From Enterobacter asburiae (GTDB lineage: Bacteria; Pseudomonadota; Gammaproteobacteria; Enterobacterales; Enterobacteriaceae): a DNA stretch of 64,000 bases. The notes beneath the pieces were generated by a model. The model was given only the letters and a program-made list of their open reading frames with translations. It made no database searches and had not been told where the DNA came from. The translations under genes and the position numbers were made by a program. The stretch's first letter is position 1; each line of letters starts with the position of its first letter. Positions 9,766 through 22,044 of this stretch are shown here, in pieces. The stretch spans positions 1 to 64,000 of the forward strand of contig NZ_VRKN01000016.1 of the NCBI RefSeq assembly GCF_008080435.1, in the 5' to 3' direction.

Positions 9766-10542
9766 TTACGCTAAAATACGCGTGCCAATCGACGTGCCGT
9801 TAAACAGCGCCGGCAGTTGTTCCGCGTGACGCCAGGAGGCGATATCCACCGGGCGACCCAGCGTGCGTGCGGCATCCAGCGCGGCGTTCACTTTGACGAT
9901 CATGCCATCGGTAATAATGCCCTGGGCGATCAGCTGCTCGGCTTTCTCAGCCGTCATTTCCGCAATGCGCTGGCCTTTGCCGTCCAGAATGCCGCTCACA
10001 TCGGAGAGCAGGATCAGATCCGCGCCCAGCGTTGCCGCCAGTGCCGTCGCCGCCTGGTCAGCGTTGACGTTCATCAGCTCGCCCTCTTCGGTCACGCCGA
10101 TAGAGCTCACCACCGGCAGGAAACCGCCTTCCAGCAGCGTGTTAATCAGCTTAGGCGAACCTGGCTGCGCCAGTCCAACGTGGCCGAGCTCTTCGTCGAG
10201 CTGGGTCACTTTTACGCTGTCGCCATCGCCCAGATAGAGACCAACGGACGCGATATGATGTTTCTTCGCCCACGCCAGCAGCGTTTTGTTCGCCGTACCC
10301 GCCAGCGCACCGGTAATGATGTCAATCTGATCGGCAGGCGTGACGCGCAGGCCGTTTTTCTTTTTCACCGGCAGGTTGAGCCCTTTCATCAGCTCATCCA
10401 CCACGCAGCCGCCGCCGTGCACAATCACCAGCGGACGCTGGTGTGATTCGCGATAGTTCACCAGCGCGGTAAACAGACGCTCCAGCGCTTCTTCGCTGTC
10501 CAGCAGTACACCACCGAGTTTGATAATTAATGGGTTCATCAT
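9766..10542 (-). CDS. argB: acetylglutamate kinase
   Basis: Second step of arginine synthesis, phosphorylating N-acetyl-L-glutamate with ATP. The 258 residues match E. coli ArgB in full. Amino-acid-kinase motifs are visible: IKLGG at residues 6-10, VIVHGGG near 41-47, and [11 protein letters not shown] toward the nucleotide site. The start MMNPLIIK uses ATG at 10542 behind AAGGTG; a GTG one codon upstream was rejected in favour of the family start. It begins 6 bp after the argC stop. Confidence 0.97.
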   Translation of the reverse strand: MMNPLIIKLGGVLLDSEEALERLFTALVNYRESHQRPLVIVHGGGCVVDELMKGLNLPVKKKNGLRVTPADQIDIITGALAGTANKTLLAWAKKHHIASVGLYLGDGDSVKVTQLDEELGHVGLAQPGSPKLINTLLEGGFLPVVSSIGVTEEGELMNVNADQAATALAATLGADLILLSDVSGILDGKGQRIAEMTAEKAEQLIAQGIITDGMIVKVNAALDAARTLGRPVDIASWRHAEQLPALFNGTSIGTRILA

Positions 10543-10548
10543 CACACC

Positions 10549-11553
10549 TTAAATAAGAGCCTGCGTTTCCGGGAAACCGAAACGAATATTTGCACACTGC
10601 ATTGCCTGTGCGGCAGCGCCTTTGAGTAAGTTATCTTCTGCGGCGACAACGATGAGATGCTCGCCCTGCACGGCAAAGCCGATGTCGCAGAACGGCAGGC
10701 CGACCACGTTTTTCAGCGCCGGCACGCCTTTGTCGTACAGGCGCACCAGCGGTTTATCCGCATACGCCTGCGTGAAGACCTCGCTCACCTGCTCTTTAGT
10801 CACGCCCGGCTTCAGGCGGCAGGTAATGGTTTCGAGGATCCCACGCGGGAAGCTACCCAGGTGCGGGGTGAAAATCACCTCCGCGCCCAGATGCGTCGTG
10901 ATTTCAGGGTGATGACGGTGATTGAACACGCCATACGGCTGAAGGCTCACTTCGCAGAAGCTGTTGGAGATAGCGGCCTTACGCCCTGCTCCGCTCACGC
11001 CGCTGGTGGCGTTGATCACCGGCCACTGGTTGAGATCCAGCAGGCCTGCATCGATCAGCGGCTTCAGGGAAAGCTGCGCCGCGGTCGGGTAGCAGCCCGG
11101 CACGGCAATCAGGTCCGCTTCTTTTAGCTTGTCTGCGCTCCACTCCGCCAGGCCGTACACCGCTTTTTCAAGCAGATCCGGATGCTGATGAGTGAAGCCG
11201 TAATATTTTTCGTAAAACGCGCCGTCGTTAACCCGGAACGCGCCGGAGAGGTCGAAGACCACGCAGCCGGCCGCCAGGAACTGCGGCGCCAGGTCGTGGC
11301 TGACCTCATGCGCGGTGGCTAAAAACACCACGTCGACGCCGTCGGTAAACTCGCTGATGTCAGACATGGGCTGCAGCGGCAGATCGACAATGCCCTTAAG
11401 CCACGGATGCAAATCGGAAATTAACTTTCCTGCATCATTGCTTTGCGCTGACACGGTCAAAGCGGTTATGGTCATATGTGGATGGCGATTCACGTAGCTT
11501 ACAAGCTCTGCGCCCGCATAACCGCTAGCGCCTACAATCAGCGTATTCAACAT
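10549..11553 (-). CDS. argC: N-acetyl-gamma-glutamyl-phosphate reductase
   Basis: NADPH-dependent reduction of acetylglutamyl phosphate to the semialdehyde. The 334 residues match E. coli ArgC. It has an N-terminal Rossmann motif ([12 protein letters not shown]), catalytic Cys154 in [10 protein letters not shown], and the conserved [13 protein letters not shown] segment. First gene of the argCBH operon, divergent from argE across a shared ArgR operator. Confidence 0.97.
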   Translation of the reverse strand: MLNTLIVGASGYAGAELVSYVNRHPHMTITALTVSAQSNDAGKLISDLHPWLKGIVDLPLQPMSDISEFTDGVDVVFLATAHEVSHDLAPQFLAAGCVVFDLSGAFRVNDGAFYEKYYGFTHQHPDLLEKAVYGLAEWSADKLKEADLIAVPGCYPTAAQLSLKPLIDAGLLDLNQWPVINATSGVSGAGRKAAISNSFCEVSLQPYGVFNHRHHPEITTHLGAEVIFTPHLGSFPRGILETITCRLKPGVTKEQVSEVFTQAYADKPLVRLYDKGVPALKNVVGLPFCDIGFAVQGEHLIVVAAEDNLLKGAAAQAMQCANIRFGFPETQALI

Positions 11554-11576
11554 CGGGTTCCTTTATGCTCAACGTT

Positions 11577-11615
11577 AATGTATTTTTATTCACATTTATT
11601 GCATGAATATTGATA
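11577..11615. promoter_or_regulatory. tandem ARG boxes (ArgR operator) between argC and argE
   Basis: Two 18-bp ARG boxes separated by 3 bp: AATGTATTTTTATTCACA (11577-11594) and ATTGCATGAATATTGATA (11598-11615). Both fit WNTGAATWWWWATTCANW with few mismatches, and the 3-bp spacing is canonical for ArgR hexamer binding. The operator lies between the divergent argCBH and argE, which are expected to be co-repressed by arginine. Confidence 0.93.
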
Positions 11616-11641
11616 CTATCACGACCTAAGGTGTGTCAACA

Positions 11642-12793
11642 ATGAAAATGAACTTACCGCCATTTATCGAGATCTACCGCGCCCTGATTGCCACGCCGTC
11701 CATCAGCGCAACGGAAGAAGCGCTGGATCAGAGCAATGAGTCTTTAATCAATCTGCTGGCGGGTTGGTTTAGCGATCTTGGGTTCAACGTTGAGGTTCAG
11801 CCCGTCCCCGGAACACGCAACAAATTTAACCTGCTCGCCAGCACCGGAACCGGTGCGGGCGGCCTGCTGCTGGCCGGACATACCGACACCGTGCCGTTTG
11901 ACGATGGCCGCTGGACGCGCGATCCGTTCACCCTGACCGAGCACGACAACAAGCTCTATGGTCTGGGCACCGCCGACATGAAAGGCTTCTTCGCCTTTAT
12001 CCTCGACGCGCTGCGTGACGTGGACGTGACGAAGCTGAAAAAACCGCTCTACATCCTCGCGACTGCCGATGAAGAAACCAGCATGGCGGGCGCGCGTTAC
12101 TTCTCTGAAAACACGTCAATTCGCCCGGATTGCGCGATCATCGGCGAGCCGACTTCTCTGCAGCCGATCCGCGCGCACAAAGGCCACATCTCTACCGCCG
12201 TGCGCGTGCTGGGCCAGTCCGGCCACTCCAGCGATCCGGCGCGCGGCGTGAACGCCATCGAGCTGATGCATGACGCCATCGGCCGCATCATGACCCTGCG
12301 CGACGCTCTGAAAGAACGTTATCACTATGACGCGTTCACCGTGCCGTATCCGACCCTGAACCTCGGCAGCCTGCATGGCGGCGACGCCTCCAACCGTATT
12401 TGCGCCTGCTGCGAACTGCATATGGACATCCGTCCGCTGCCTGGCATGACGTTGAGCGATCTCGACGGCCTGCTGAATGAAGCGCTGGCCCCGGTGAGCG
12501 AACGCTGGCCGGGCCGCCTGACGGTCTCTGAACTGCATCCGCCGATCCCGGGTTACGAATGCCCGCCGGACCATCAGCTGGTTGAAGTGGTGGAAAAGCT
12601 GCTCGGTGAGAAAACCGACGTGGTGAACTACTGCACCGAAGCGCCGTTTATTCAGACGCTTTGCCCTACGCTGGTACTTGGCCCTGGCTCCATCAACCAG
12701 GCGCACCAGCCGGATGAATATCTGGAAACCCGCTTCATCAAGCCCACCCGCGAACTGATTACCCAGGTTGTGCATCACTTCTGCTGGCATTAA
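11642..12793 (+). CDS. argE: acetylornithine deacetylase
   Basis: Metal-dependent M20-family hydrolase that releases acetate from N-acetylornithine to give ornithine. The 383-residue product equals E. coli ArgE. Metal-site motifs are present: [30 protein letters not shown] and IGEPTS. ATG 11642 ([12 protein letters not shown]) behind AAGGTG is preferred over an in-frame GTG three codons upstream. Regulated by the shared ARG boxes. Confidence 0.96.
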   Translation: MKMNLPPFIEIYRALIATPSISATEEALDQSNESLINLLAGWFSDLGFNVEVQPVPGTRNKFNLLASTGTGAGGLLLAGHTDTVPFDDGRWTRDPFTLTEHDNKLYGLGTADMKGFFAFILDALRDVDVTKLKKPLYILATADEETSMAGARYFSENTSIRPDCAIIGEPTSLQPIRAHKGHISTAVRVLGQSGHSSDPARGVNAIELMHDAIGRIMTLRDALKERYHYDAFTVPYPTLNLGSLHGGDASNRICACCELHMDIRPLPGMTLSDLDGLLNEALAPVSERWPGRLTVSELHPPIPGYECPPDHQLVEVVEKLLGEKTDVVNYCTEAPFIQTLCPTLVLGPGSINQAHQPDEYLETRFIKPTRELITQVVHHFCWH

Positions 12794-12798
12794 TGACG

Positions 12799-12824
12799 TT
12801 TCCCCTCTCCCTGGAGAGGGGAAA
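12799..12824. terminator. hairpin after argE
   Basis: TTTCCCCTCTCC with CT as loop and GGAGAGGGGAAAA forms a strong hairpin 6 bp after the argE stop. The symmetric A/T flanks could allow termination; the stem core resembles the CCCTCTCCC repeat family of the window, so it may be a partial copy recruited as a terminator. The remaining 215 bp up to ppc hold its promoter and leader; no further gene was seen. Confidence 0.6.
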
Positions 12825-13039
12825 ATCCCGCGATCTCCGTCACATTCCCATAAGCATCTCTTATCTGACGCAATGCGAATTAAATTTCGTAAATTGCCCA
12901 CATTTATTCGTTTGCTGAACCGTTTTCGCAGCAATTGACGACGGGGGTTTTACGTGGCTTTATAAAGGGAGATGACAAAATAATGTCCAGAAGATTTTCG
13001 TCTGGGCATAAACAAAAATGATGGGGTGACTGGGTTTTT

Positions 13040-15691
13040 ATGAACGAACAATATTCCGCGTTGCGTAGTAATGTCAGTATGCTCGGCAAAGTGCTTGGAG
13101 ATACCATCAAAGATGCGTTGGGGGAGAACATCCTCGACCGCGTTGAAACCATCCGCAAGCTGTCTAAATCTTCCCGTGCCGGTAACGAGGCCAATCGTCA
13201 GGAGCTGCTCACCACCTTGCAGAACCTCTCTAACGATGAGCTGCTGCCCGTTGCACGCGCATTCAGCCAGTTCCTGAACCTGGCCAACACCGCTGAGCAA
13301 TACCACAGCATTTCGCCAAATGGCGAAGCGGCCAGCAACCCGGAAGTCATTGCCCGCACCCTTCGTAAACTGAAAGACCAGCCAGACCTCAACGAAGCCA
13401 CCATCAAAAAAGCGGTGGAGTCTCTTTCGCTGGAGCTGGTGCTGACCGCACACCCAACCGAAATTACCCGTCGCACCCTGATCCACAAAATGGTGGAAGT
13501 GAACAACTGTCTGAAGCAGTTGGATAACAAAGACATTGCCGACTACGAACGCAACCAGCTGATGCGCCGTCTGCGCCAGCTGATTGCCCAGTCCTGGCAC
13601 ACCGATGAAATTCGTAAGCATCGCCCAAGCCCGGTAGACGAAGCCAAATGGGGCTTTGCGGTGGTGGAAAACAGCCTGTGGGAAGGGGTGCCTAACTACC
13701 TGCGTGAGCTAAACGAGCAGCTGGAAGAGAACCTCGGCTACCGCCTGCCGGTCGACTTTGTTCCGGTTCGTTTCACCTCCTGGATGGGCGGCGACCGCGA
13801 CGGTAACCCGAACGTGACCGCGGAAATCACCCGTCACGTCCTGCTGCTGAGCCGCTGGAAAGCGACCGACCTGTTCCTGAAGGATATTCAGGTACTGATC
13901 TCCGAGCTGTCGATGGTTGAAGCGACGCCTGAACTGCGCGCGCTGGCCGGTGAAGAAGGAGCCAGCGAGCCGTACCGTTTTCTGATGAAAAAACTGCGTG
14001 GTCAGCTGATGGCCACTCAGGCCTGGCTGGAAGCGCGTCTGAAAGGTCAGCGCCTGCCAAAACCAGAAGGCCTGCTCAGCCAGAACGAACAGCTCTGGGA
14101 GCCGCTGTACGCCTGTTATAAATCACTGCAGGCCTGCGGGATGGGCATCATCGCCAATGGCGAACTGCTCGACACCCTTAGGCGCGTGAAGTGTTTCGGC
14201 GTGCCGCTGGTGCGTATCGACGTACGTCAGGAAAGTACCCGTCATACCGAAGCCCTGGGCGAGCTGACCCGCTATCTCGGCATCGGCGATTATGAAAGCT
14301 GGTCCGAAGCCGACAAACAGGCCTTCCTGATCCGCGAGCTGAACTCCAAGCGCCCTCTGCTGCCGCGCAACTGGGAGCCAAGCAACGAAACCCGCGAAGT
14401 GCTCAACACCTGTAAAGCGATCGTTGATGCACCGAAAGGATCGGTAGCCGCCTATGTGATCTCCATGGCGAAGACCCCGTCCGACGTGCTGGGCGTTCAC
14501 CTGCTGCTGAAAGAAGCGGGAATCGACTACGCTCTGCCGGTCGCCCCGCTGTTTGAGACCCTCGACGACCTGAACAATGCCAACGACGTCATGAGCCAGC
14601 TGTTGAATATCGACTGGTATCGCGGCTTTATTCAGGGCAAACAGATGGTGATGATTGGCTATTCCGACTCCGCTAAAGACGCGGGCGTGATGGCGGCATC
14701 CTGGGCGCAGTATCAGGCGCAGGACGCACTGATCAAAACCTGCGAGAAAGCCGGTATTGAGCTGACTCTGTTCCATGGCCGTGGCGGTTCAATTGGCCGT
14801 GGCGGCGCACCTGCACACGCAGCGCTGCTGTCGCAGCCGCCGGGAAGCCTGAAAGGCGGCCTGCGCGTCACCGAGCAGGGCGAGATGATCCGCTTCAAGT
14901 ACGGCCTGCCGGAAGTGACCATCAGCAGCCTGTCGCTCTATACCAGCGCGATCCTGGAAGCAAACCTGCTGCCGCCGCCGGAGCCGAAAGCGTCCTGGTG
15001 CCATATCATGGACGAACTGTCTGACATCTCCTGCGATCTGTACCGCGGCTACGTGCGTGAAAACAAAGATTTCGTCCCTTACTTCCGCTCGGCCACGCCT
15101 GAGCAGGAGCTGGGTAAACTGCCGCTGGGCTCACGTCCTGCAAAGCGTCGCCCAACCGGTGGCGTAGAGTCTCTGCGCGCGATCCCGTGGATCTTCGCCT
15201 GGACGCAGAACCGTTTAATGCTGCCCGCCTGGCTGGGTGCCGGTGCCGCGCTGCAAAAAGTGGTGGAAGACGGCAAACAGAACGAACTGGAAACCATGTG
15301 CCGCGACTGGCCATTCTTCTCTACCCGTCTGGGTATGCTGGAGATGGTCTTCTCGAAAGCTGACCTGTGGCTGGCGGAATACTACGACCAGCGTCTGGTG
15401 AAACCTGAACTGTGGGCGCTGGGTAAAGAGCTGCGCGAACTTCTGGAAGGCGACATCAAAGTGGTGCTGGACATCGCCAACGACTCGCATCTGATGGCGG
15501 ACCTGCCGTGGATTGCCGAGTCTATTCAGCTGCGTAACATCTACACCGACCCGCTGAACGTCCTGCAGGCAGAGCTGCTGCACCGTTCGCGTCTGGCGGA
15601 AGAAGAAGGCAAAGAGCCGGACCCACGCGTTGAACAGGCGCTGATGGTCACGATCGCGGGTGTTGCGGCGGGTATGCGTAACACAGGCTAA
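13040..15691 (+). CDS. ppc: phosphoenolpyruvate carboxylase
   Basis: Anaplerotic carboxylation of PEP to oxaloacetate, feeding the TCA cycle; allosterically activated by acetyl-CoA and inhibited by aspartate. All 883 residues align with E. coli Ppc. Active-site signatures are present: [12 protein letters not shown] (His138), the mobile glycine-rich loop [14 protein letters not shown], the [10 protein letters not shown] segment, and the conserved C-terminus GMRNTG. A few substitutions versus E. coli, such as [15 protein letters not shown], are peripheral. In K-12 eptC follows; here it is absent. Confidence 0.98.
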   Translation: MNEQYSALRSNVSMLGKVLGDTIKDALGENILDRVETIRKLSKSSRAGNEANRQELLTTLQNLSNDELLPVARAFSQFLNLANTAEQYHSISPNGEAASNPEVIARTLRKLKDQPDLNEATIKKAVESLSLELVLTAHPTEITRRTLIHKMVEVNNCLKQLDNKDIADYERNQLMRRLRQLIAQSWHTDEIRKHRPSPVDEAKWGFAVVENSLWEGVPNYLRELNEQLEENLGYRLPVDFVPVRFTSWMGGDRDGNPNVTAEITRHVLLLSRWKATDLFLKDIQVLISELSMVEATPELRALAGEEGASEPYRFLMKKLRGQLMATQAWLEARLKGQRLPKPEGLLSQNEQLWEPLYACYKSLQACGMGIIANGELLDTLRRVKCFGVPLVRIDVRQESTRHTEALGELTRYLGIGDYESWSEADKQAFLIRELNSKRPLLPRNWEPSNETREVLNTCKAIVDAPKGSVAAYVISMAKTPSDVLGVHLLLKEAGIDYALPVAPLFETLDDLNNANDVMSQLLNIDWYRGFIQGKQMVMIGYSDSAKDAGVMAASWAQYQAQDALIKTCEKAGIELTLFHGRGGSIGRGGAPAHAALLSQPPGSLKGGLRVTEQGEMIRFKYGLPEVTISSLSLYTSAILEANLLPPPEPKASWCHIMDELSDISCDLYRGYVRENKDFVPYFRSATPEQELGKLPLGSRPAKRRPTGGVESLRAIPWIFAWTQNRLMLPAWLGAGAALQKVVEDGKQNELETMCRDWPFFSTRLGMLEMVFSKADLWLAEYYDQRLVKPELWALGKELRELLEGDIKVVLDIANDSHLMADLPWIAESIQLRNIYTDPLNVLQAELLHRSRLAEEEGKEPDPRVEQALMVTIAGVAAGMRNTG

Positions 15692-15698
15692 TGCTGTA

Positions 15699-15766
15699 TG
15701 CCCGGCGGCGCTGCGCTTGCACGGGCCTACGTCAGGTAGGCCGGGTAAGCGTGAGCGCCACCCGGC
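15699..15766. repeat. paired REP elements (BIME-like) after ppc
   Basis: Two inverted units, GCCCGGCGGCGCTGCGCTTG.. and ..GGCCGGGTAAGCGTGAGCGCCACCCGGC-type, lie head to head directly after the ppc stop. They occupy the site where K-12 carries eptC. Confidence 0.85.
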
Positions 15767-15785
15767 AAATTTCGGTCATCTCCCC

Positions 15786-16547
15786 ATGCATCACGATATC
15801 ACCCGCATTTTGACTGACCTGGTTAACCGTGCGTTACCGCTGCATCAGGTTAATTTTGCAGCCCTGGCCGAACAGCCCCCCCGGACATCACCCAGCCTCG
15901 TCATTATCCTTGATAACCCCTGTGAGGCGTTATTTTCATCATCCGGGCATACCCATCAACCGGCTAACGCCCTTAGCATACACTTTGGTAAACAGCTGCT
16001 GACTATCGAGTTGCAGTATGAGAACGCGCTTTTGCAACAGTTACAGGTTGCCCGGCGTGGCCCGCGAACGGGCGCTTTTCTGCTGCAAACGCTGAACGAA
16101 ATACAAATGCAGCCGAATGAGCAAGACACCGCCAGACTGGTGGTACTGAGCCTGCTCAGCCATTGTCGGGATCTGCTCGGCAGCGATATCCACACCGCCA
16201 ACCGCAGCCGCGCATTATTCGAAGCCGTTCGTAGCTATATCGAAGAAAATCACGCCTCTTCGTTAACTCGCGAATCCGTGGCGCAGGCGTTCTACATCTC
16301 ACCGAACTACCTTTCCCATCTTTTTCAGAAAGTCGGCAGCGTCGGATTCAACGAATACCTGACACAAACGCGTCTCGAGCATGCTCGACAGCTACTGAAA
16401 GGCTACGATCTCAAAATCAAAGACATTGCCGCGAGCTGTGGATTTTCGGACAGCAACTACTTCTGCCGTCTCTTTCGCAAGCACACAGAACGCTCCCCTT
16501 CCGAATATCGACGCCAGTATCACAGCCAGCTGAGCGCCAAAAAATAG
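15786..16547 (+). CDS. yijO: AraC-family transcriptional regulator, YijO-like
   Basis: A 253-residue protein with an N-terminal sensory region of no recognised domain and a C-terminal AraC/XylS double helix-turn-helix (about 150-245). Its motifs include SVAQAFYISPNYLSHLFQK and DIAASCGFSDSNYFCRLFRK. In K-12 the AraC-type gene yijO sits near ppc beside the frw/pfl genes, and position suggests this is its counterpart, although that cluster is missing here. The ATG at 15786 is preferred because longer in-frame starts run through the REP pair. Target genes are unknown; the nearby fsaB-gldA unit is a possible target (inference). Confidence 0.75.
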   Translation: MHHDITRILTDLVNRALPLHQVNFAALAEQPPRTSPSLVIILDNPCEALFSSSGHTHQPANALSIHFGKQLLTIELQYENALLQQLQVARRGPRTGAFLLQTLNEIQMQPNEQDTARLVVLSLLSHCRDLLGSDIHTANRSRALFEAVRSYIEENHASSLTRESVAQAFYISPNYLSHLFQKVGSVGFNEYLTQTRLEHARQLLKGYDLKIKDIAASCGFSDSNYFCRLFRKHTERSPSEYRRQYHSQLSAKK

Positions 16548-16675
16548 CACTGTGATCGCCCTCTCACTTTGCTAAGGACATTACATTTGTCCAGTATTTG
16601 GCAAAATTGACCTGTATCCGCCGCACCTGGCAGAGCCTTATCCTTTATTTAACCTTTCTGACTTAAGGAAAAATA

Positions 16676-17338
16676 ATGGAACTGTACCTGGATACCGCCA
16701 ACGTGGTGGAAGTTGAACGCCTGGCGCGCATCTTTCCCATTGCGGGCGTCACTACCAACCCGAGCATCATTGCCGCCAGCCGTGAATCCATCTGGGACGT
16801 GCTACCGAGTCTGCAAAAAGCCATCGGACCGGAAGGCACGCTGTTTGCTCAAACCATGAGCCGCGATGCCGAAGGCATGGTGGCGGAGGCCAAACGTCTG
16901 AGCAACGCCATCCCGGACATCGTGGTGAAAATCCCGGTGACGGCTCAGGGGCTTATCGCAATTAAGGCATTGAAAAAAGAGGGGATAACAACGCTGGGGA
17001 CCGCCGTTTACAGCGCGGCACAGGGCTTGCTTGCCGCACTGGCAGGGGCGAAATATGTCGCGCCGTATGTAAACCGCGTTGACGCTCAGGGCGGTGATGG
17101 CATTCGTATGGTCCAGGAGCTGCAATCCCTGCTGGAAATGCACGCGCCGGAAAGCAAGGTGCTGGCCGCCAGCTTCAAAACGCCGCGTCAGGCGCTGGAC
17201 TGCCTGTTGGCGGGATGCGAGGCAATCACGCTTCCCTTAGACGTAGCGCAACAAATGCTCGGCACGCCAGCGGTAGAGTCAGCCATAGAGAAGTTCGAAC
17301 AGGACTGGAAAAACGCGTTTGGTAACCTCAACCTCTAA
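16676..17338 (+). CDS. fsaB: fructose-6-phosphate aldolase
   Basis: Class I aldolase of the transaldolase family that cleaves or forms fructose 6-phosphate from dihydroxyacetone and glyceraldehyde 3-phosphate. The 220 residues are much closer to E. coli FsaB (TalC) than to FsaA, including the C-terminus [12 protein letters not shown]. The Schiff-base lysine is Lys85 in VVKIPVT. A clear AAGGAAA Shine-Dalgarno precedes the ATG. It lies 12 bp before gldA; the pair suggests shared handling of dihydroxyacetone. Confidence 0.95.
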   Translation: MELYLDTANVVEVERLARIFPIAGVTTNPSIIAASRESIWDVLPSLQKAIGPEGTLFAQTMSRDAEGMVAEAKRLSNAIPDIVVKIPVTAQGLIAIKALKKEGITTLGTAVYSAAQGLLAALAGAKYVAPYVNRVDAQGGDGIRMVQELQSLLEMHAPESKVLAASFKTPRQALDCLLAGCEAITLPLDVAQQMLGTPAVESAIEKFEQDWKNAFGNLNL

Positions 17339-17350
17339 GGGAGAACTGTT

Positions 17351-18454
17351 ATGGACCGTATCATTCAATCGCCGGGGAAATACATCCAGGGCGCTGATGT
17401 GCTTACCCGTCTCGGCGACTATCTGAAACCTCTGGCCAATCGCTGGCTGGTTGTCGGCGATAAATTTGTGCTGGGTTTTGCCGAAGAGACCCTGCGACAG
17501 AGTTTTAAAAAAGCCGAACTGCATGCCGAAATCGCACCGTTTTGTGGCGAATGTTCACAAAATGAAATCGATCGCCTGAAAAAACTGGCCGACAGAGCCG
17601 ACTGCATGGCGGTGCTGGGCATTGGCGGCGGTAAAACGCTGGATACCGCCAAAGCGCTGGCCCATTTTATGGACGTACCCGTGGCTATTGCCCCGACGAT
17701 TGCCTCCACCGACGCCCCGTGCAGCGCCCTTTCCGTGATTTATACCGACAACGGCGAATTCGATCGCTACCTGATGCTGCCGCACAACCCGAACATGGTT
17801 ATCGTCGATACCAAAGTGGTAGCGGGTGCGCCGGCACGTCTGCTGGCCGCCGGGATTGGCGATGCCCTCGCCACCTGGTTTGAAGCACGCGCCTGCTCGC
17901 GCAGCGGCGCGACCACCATGGCGGGCGGCAAATCTACGCAGGCAGCACTCGCGCTGGCCGAGCTGTGCTACAACACGCTGGTTGAAGAAGGTGAAAAAGC
18001 GATGCTGGCGGCAGAACAGCATGTGGTTACACCGGCGCTGGAACGTATTATCGAAGCCAATACCTATCTCAGCGGTGTCGGCTTTGAAAGCGGTGGTCTG
18101 GCGGCGGCACATGCTATTCATAACGGAATGACGGCGGTGCCGGACGCGCATCATTTCTACCATGGTGAAAAGGTCGCGTTCGGCACGCTGGCGCAGCTGG
18201 TACTGGAAAACGCACCGGTAGAAGAAATAGAGACCGTCGCCGCGCTTTGTCACAGCGTTGGGCTGCCGATCACGCTGGCACAGCTGAACATCAAAGAGGA
18301 TATTCCGGCCAAAATGCGTCTGATCGCGGAAGCCTCCTGTGCCGAAAGGGAAACTATCCATAACATGCCCGGCGACGTAACGCCGGATCAGGTATATGCG
18401 GCGCTGCTGGTGGCCGACCAGTATGGGCAGCGGTTCCTGCAGGAGTGGGAGTAA
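17351..18454 (+). CDS. gldA: glycerol dehydrogenase
   Basis: NAD+- and zinc-dependent group III alcohol dehydrogenase that interconverts glycerol and dihydroxyacetone, and also reduces hydroxyacetone and methylglyoxal products. Length (367 aa) equals E. coli GldA. It has the NAD-binding [13 protein letters not shown] and the zinc region, with the Asp in [12 protein letters not shown] and histidines in AAHAIHNGM and [12 protein letters not shown]. Cotranscribed with fsaB and followed by a strong terminator. K-12 has yijF and yijE between gldA and katG; they are absent here. Confidence 0.96.
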   Translation: MDRIIQSPGKYIQGADVLTRLGDYLKPLANRWLVVGDKFVLGFAEETLRQSFKKAELHAEIAPFCGECSQNEIDRLKKLADRADCMAVLGIGGGKTLDTAKALAHFMDVPVAIAPTIASTDAPCSALSVIYTDNGEFDRYLMLPHNPNMVIVDTKVVAGAPARLLAAGIGDALATWFEARACSRSGATTMAGGKSTQAALALAELCYNTLVEEGEKAMLAAEQHVVTPALERIIEANTYLSGVGFESGGLAAAHAIHNGMTAVPDAHHFYHGEKVAFGTLAQLVLENAPVEEIETVAALCHSVGLPITLAQLNIKEDIPAKMRLIAEASCAERETIHNMPGDVTPDQVYAALLVADQYGQRFLQEWE

Positions 18455-18465
18455 ATAGCGTGAAT

Positions 18466-18498
18466 AAAAATCCCCGCATCAGCGGGGATTTTTTTGCC
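18466..18498 (+). terminator. rho-independent terminator of fsaB-gldA
   Basis: AATCCCCGC-ATCA-GCGGGGATT followed by seven T begins about 12 bp after the gldA stop. Confidence 0.92.
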
Positions 18499-18500
18499 AG

Positions 18501-18531
18501 TAACCCGGGTAAGCGTTAGCGCCACCCGGCA
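18501..18531. repeat. REP-like palindrome between gldA and katG
   Basis: ACCCGGGTAAGCGTTAGCGC.. with CACCCGGC forms a single REP-type unit between the convergent gldA and katG. Confidence 0.75.
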
Positions 18532-18537
18532 CAAGGG

Positions 18538-20895
<2,358 letters not shown>

Positions 20896-20897
20896 TC

Positions 20898-20924
20898 AAA
20901 AAACCCTCCGAAGAGGGCTTTTCG
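20898..20924 (-). terminator. rho-independent terminator of metF
   Basis: On the minus strand AAAAGCCCTC-TTCG-GAGGG followed by six T begins right after the metF stop. The UUCG tetraloop makes it very stable. Confidence 0.9.
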
Positions 20925-20927
20925 TTA

Positions 20928-21821
<894 letters not shown>

Positions 21822-21868
21822 TTACCTCTATCAATCGCATGTCGTTGTCTGTTGTGTTGTGAACTTCT

Positions 21869-21892
21869 ATACGTTTAGACGTCCAGATGTAA
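21869..21892. promoter_or_regulatory. MetJ operator upstream of metF
   Basis: Three tandem octamers ATACGTTT, AGACGTCC and AGATGTAA follow the met-box consensus AGACGTCT about 50 bp upstream of the metF start. MetJ with S-adenosylmethionine is expected to repress here. A further AGGGACGTCAAC lies about 15 bp beyond. Confidence 0.88.
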
Positions 21893-22000
21893 AAATGACG
21901 GAAAAGCGGAGGGACGTCAACATAAATAATCAACAATAACGGTGAGGTTTGCTCAGGGAATATGAGGGAAATTCATGTTGGGGGTGAGTGCGGTTGGTTG

Positions 22001-22033
22001 CCCTCACCCTAACCCTCTCCCACAGGGAGAGGG
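22001..22033. repeat. dispersed CCCTCACC/CCCTCTCCC palindromic repeat
   Basis: CCCTCACCCTAACCCTCTCC, CA, then GGGAGAGGG lies 12 bp beyond the metL stop, between metL and metF. Same family as the copies at 8254, 38164, 45533 and 50551. The hairpin may serve as the metBL transcript end. Confidence 0.85.
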
Positions 22034-22044
22034 AAAAAGTGAAA

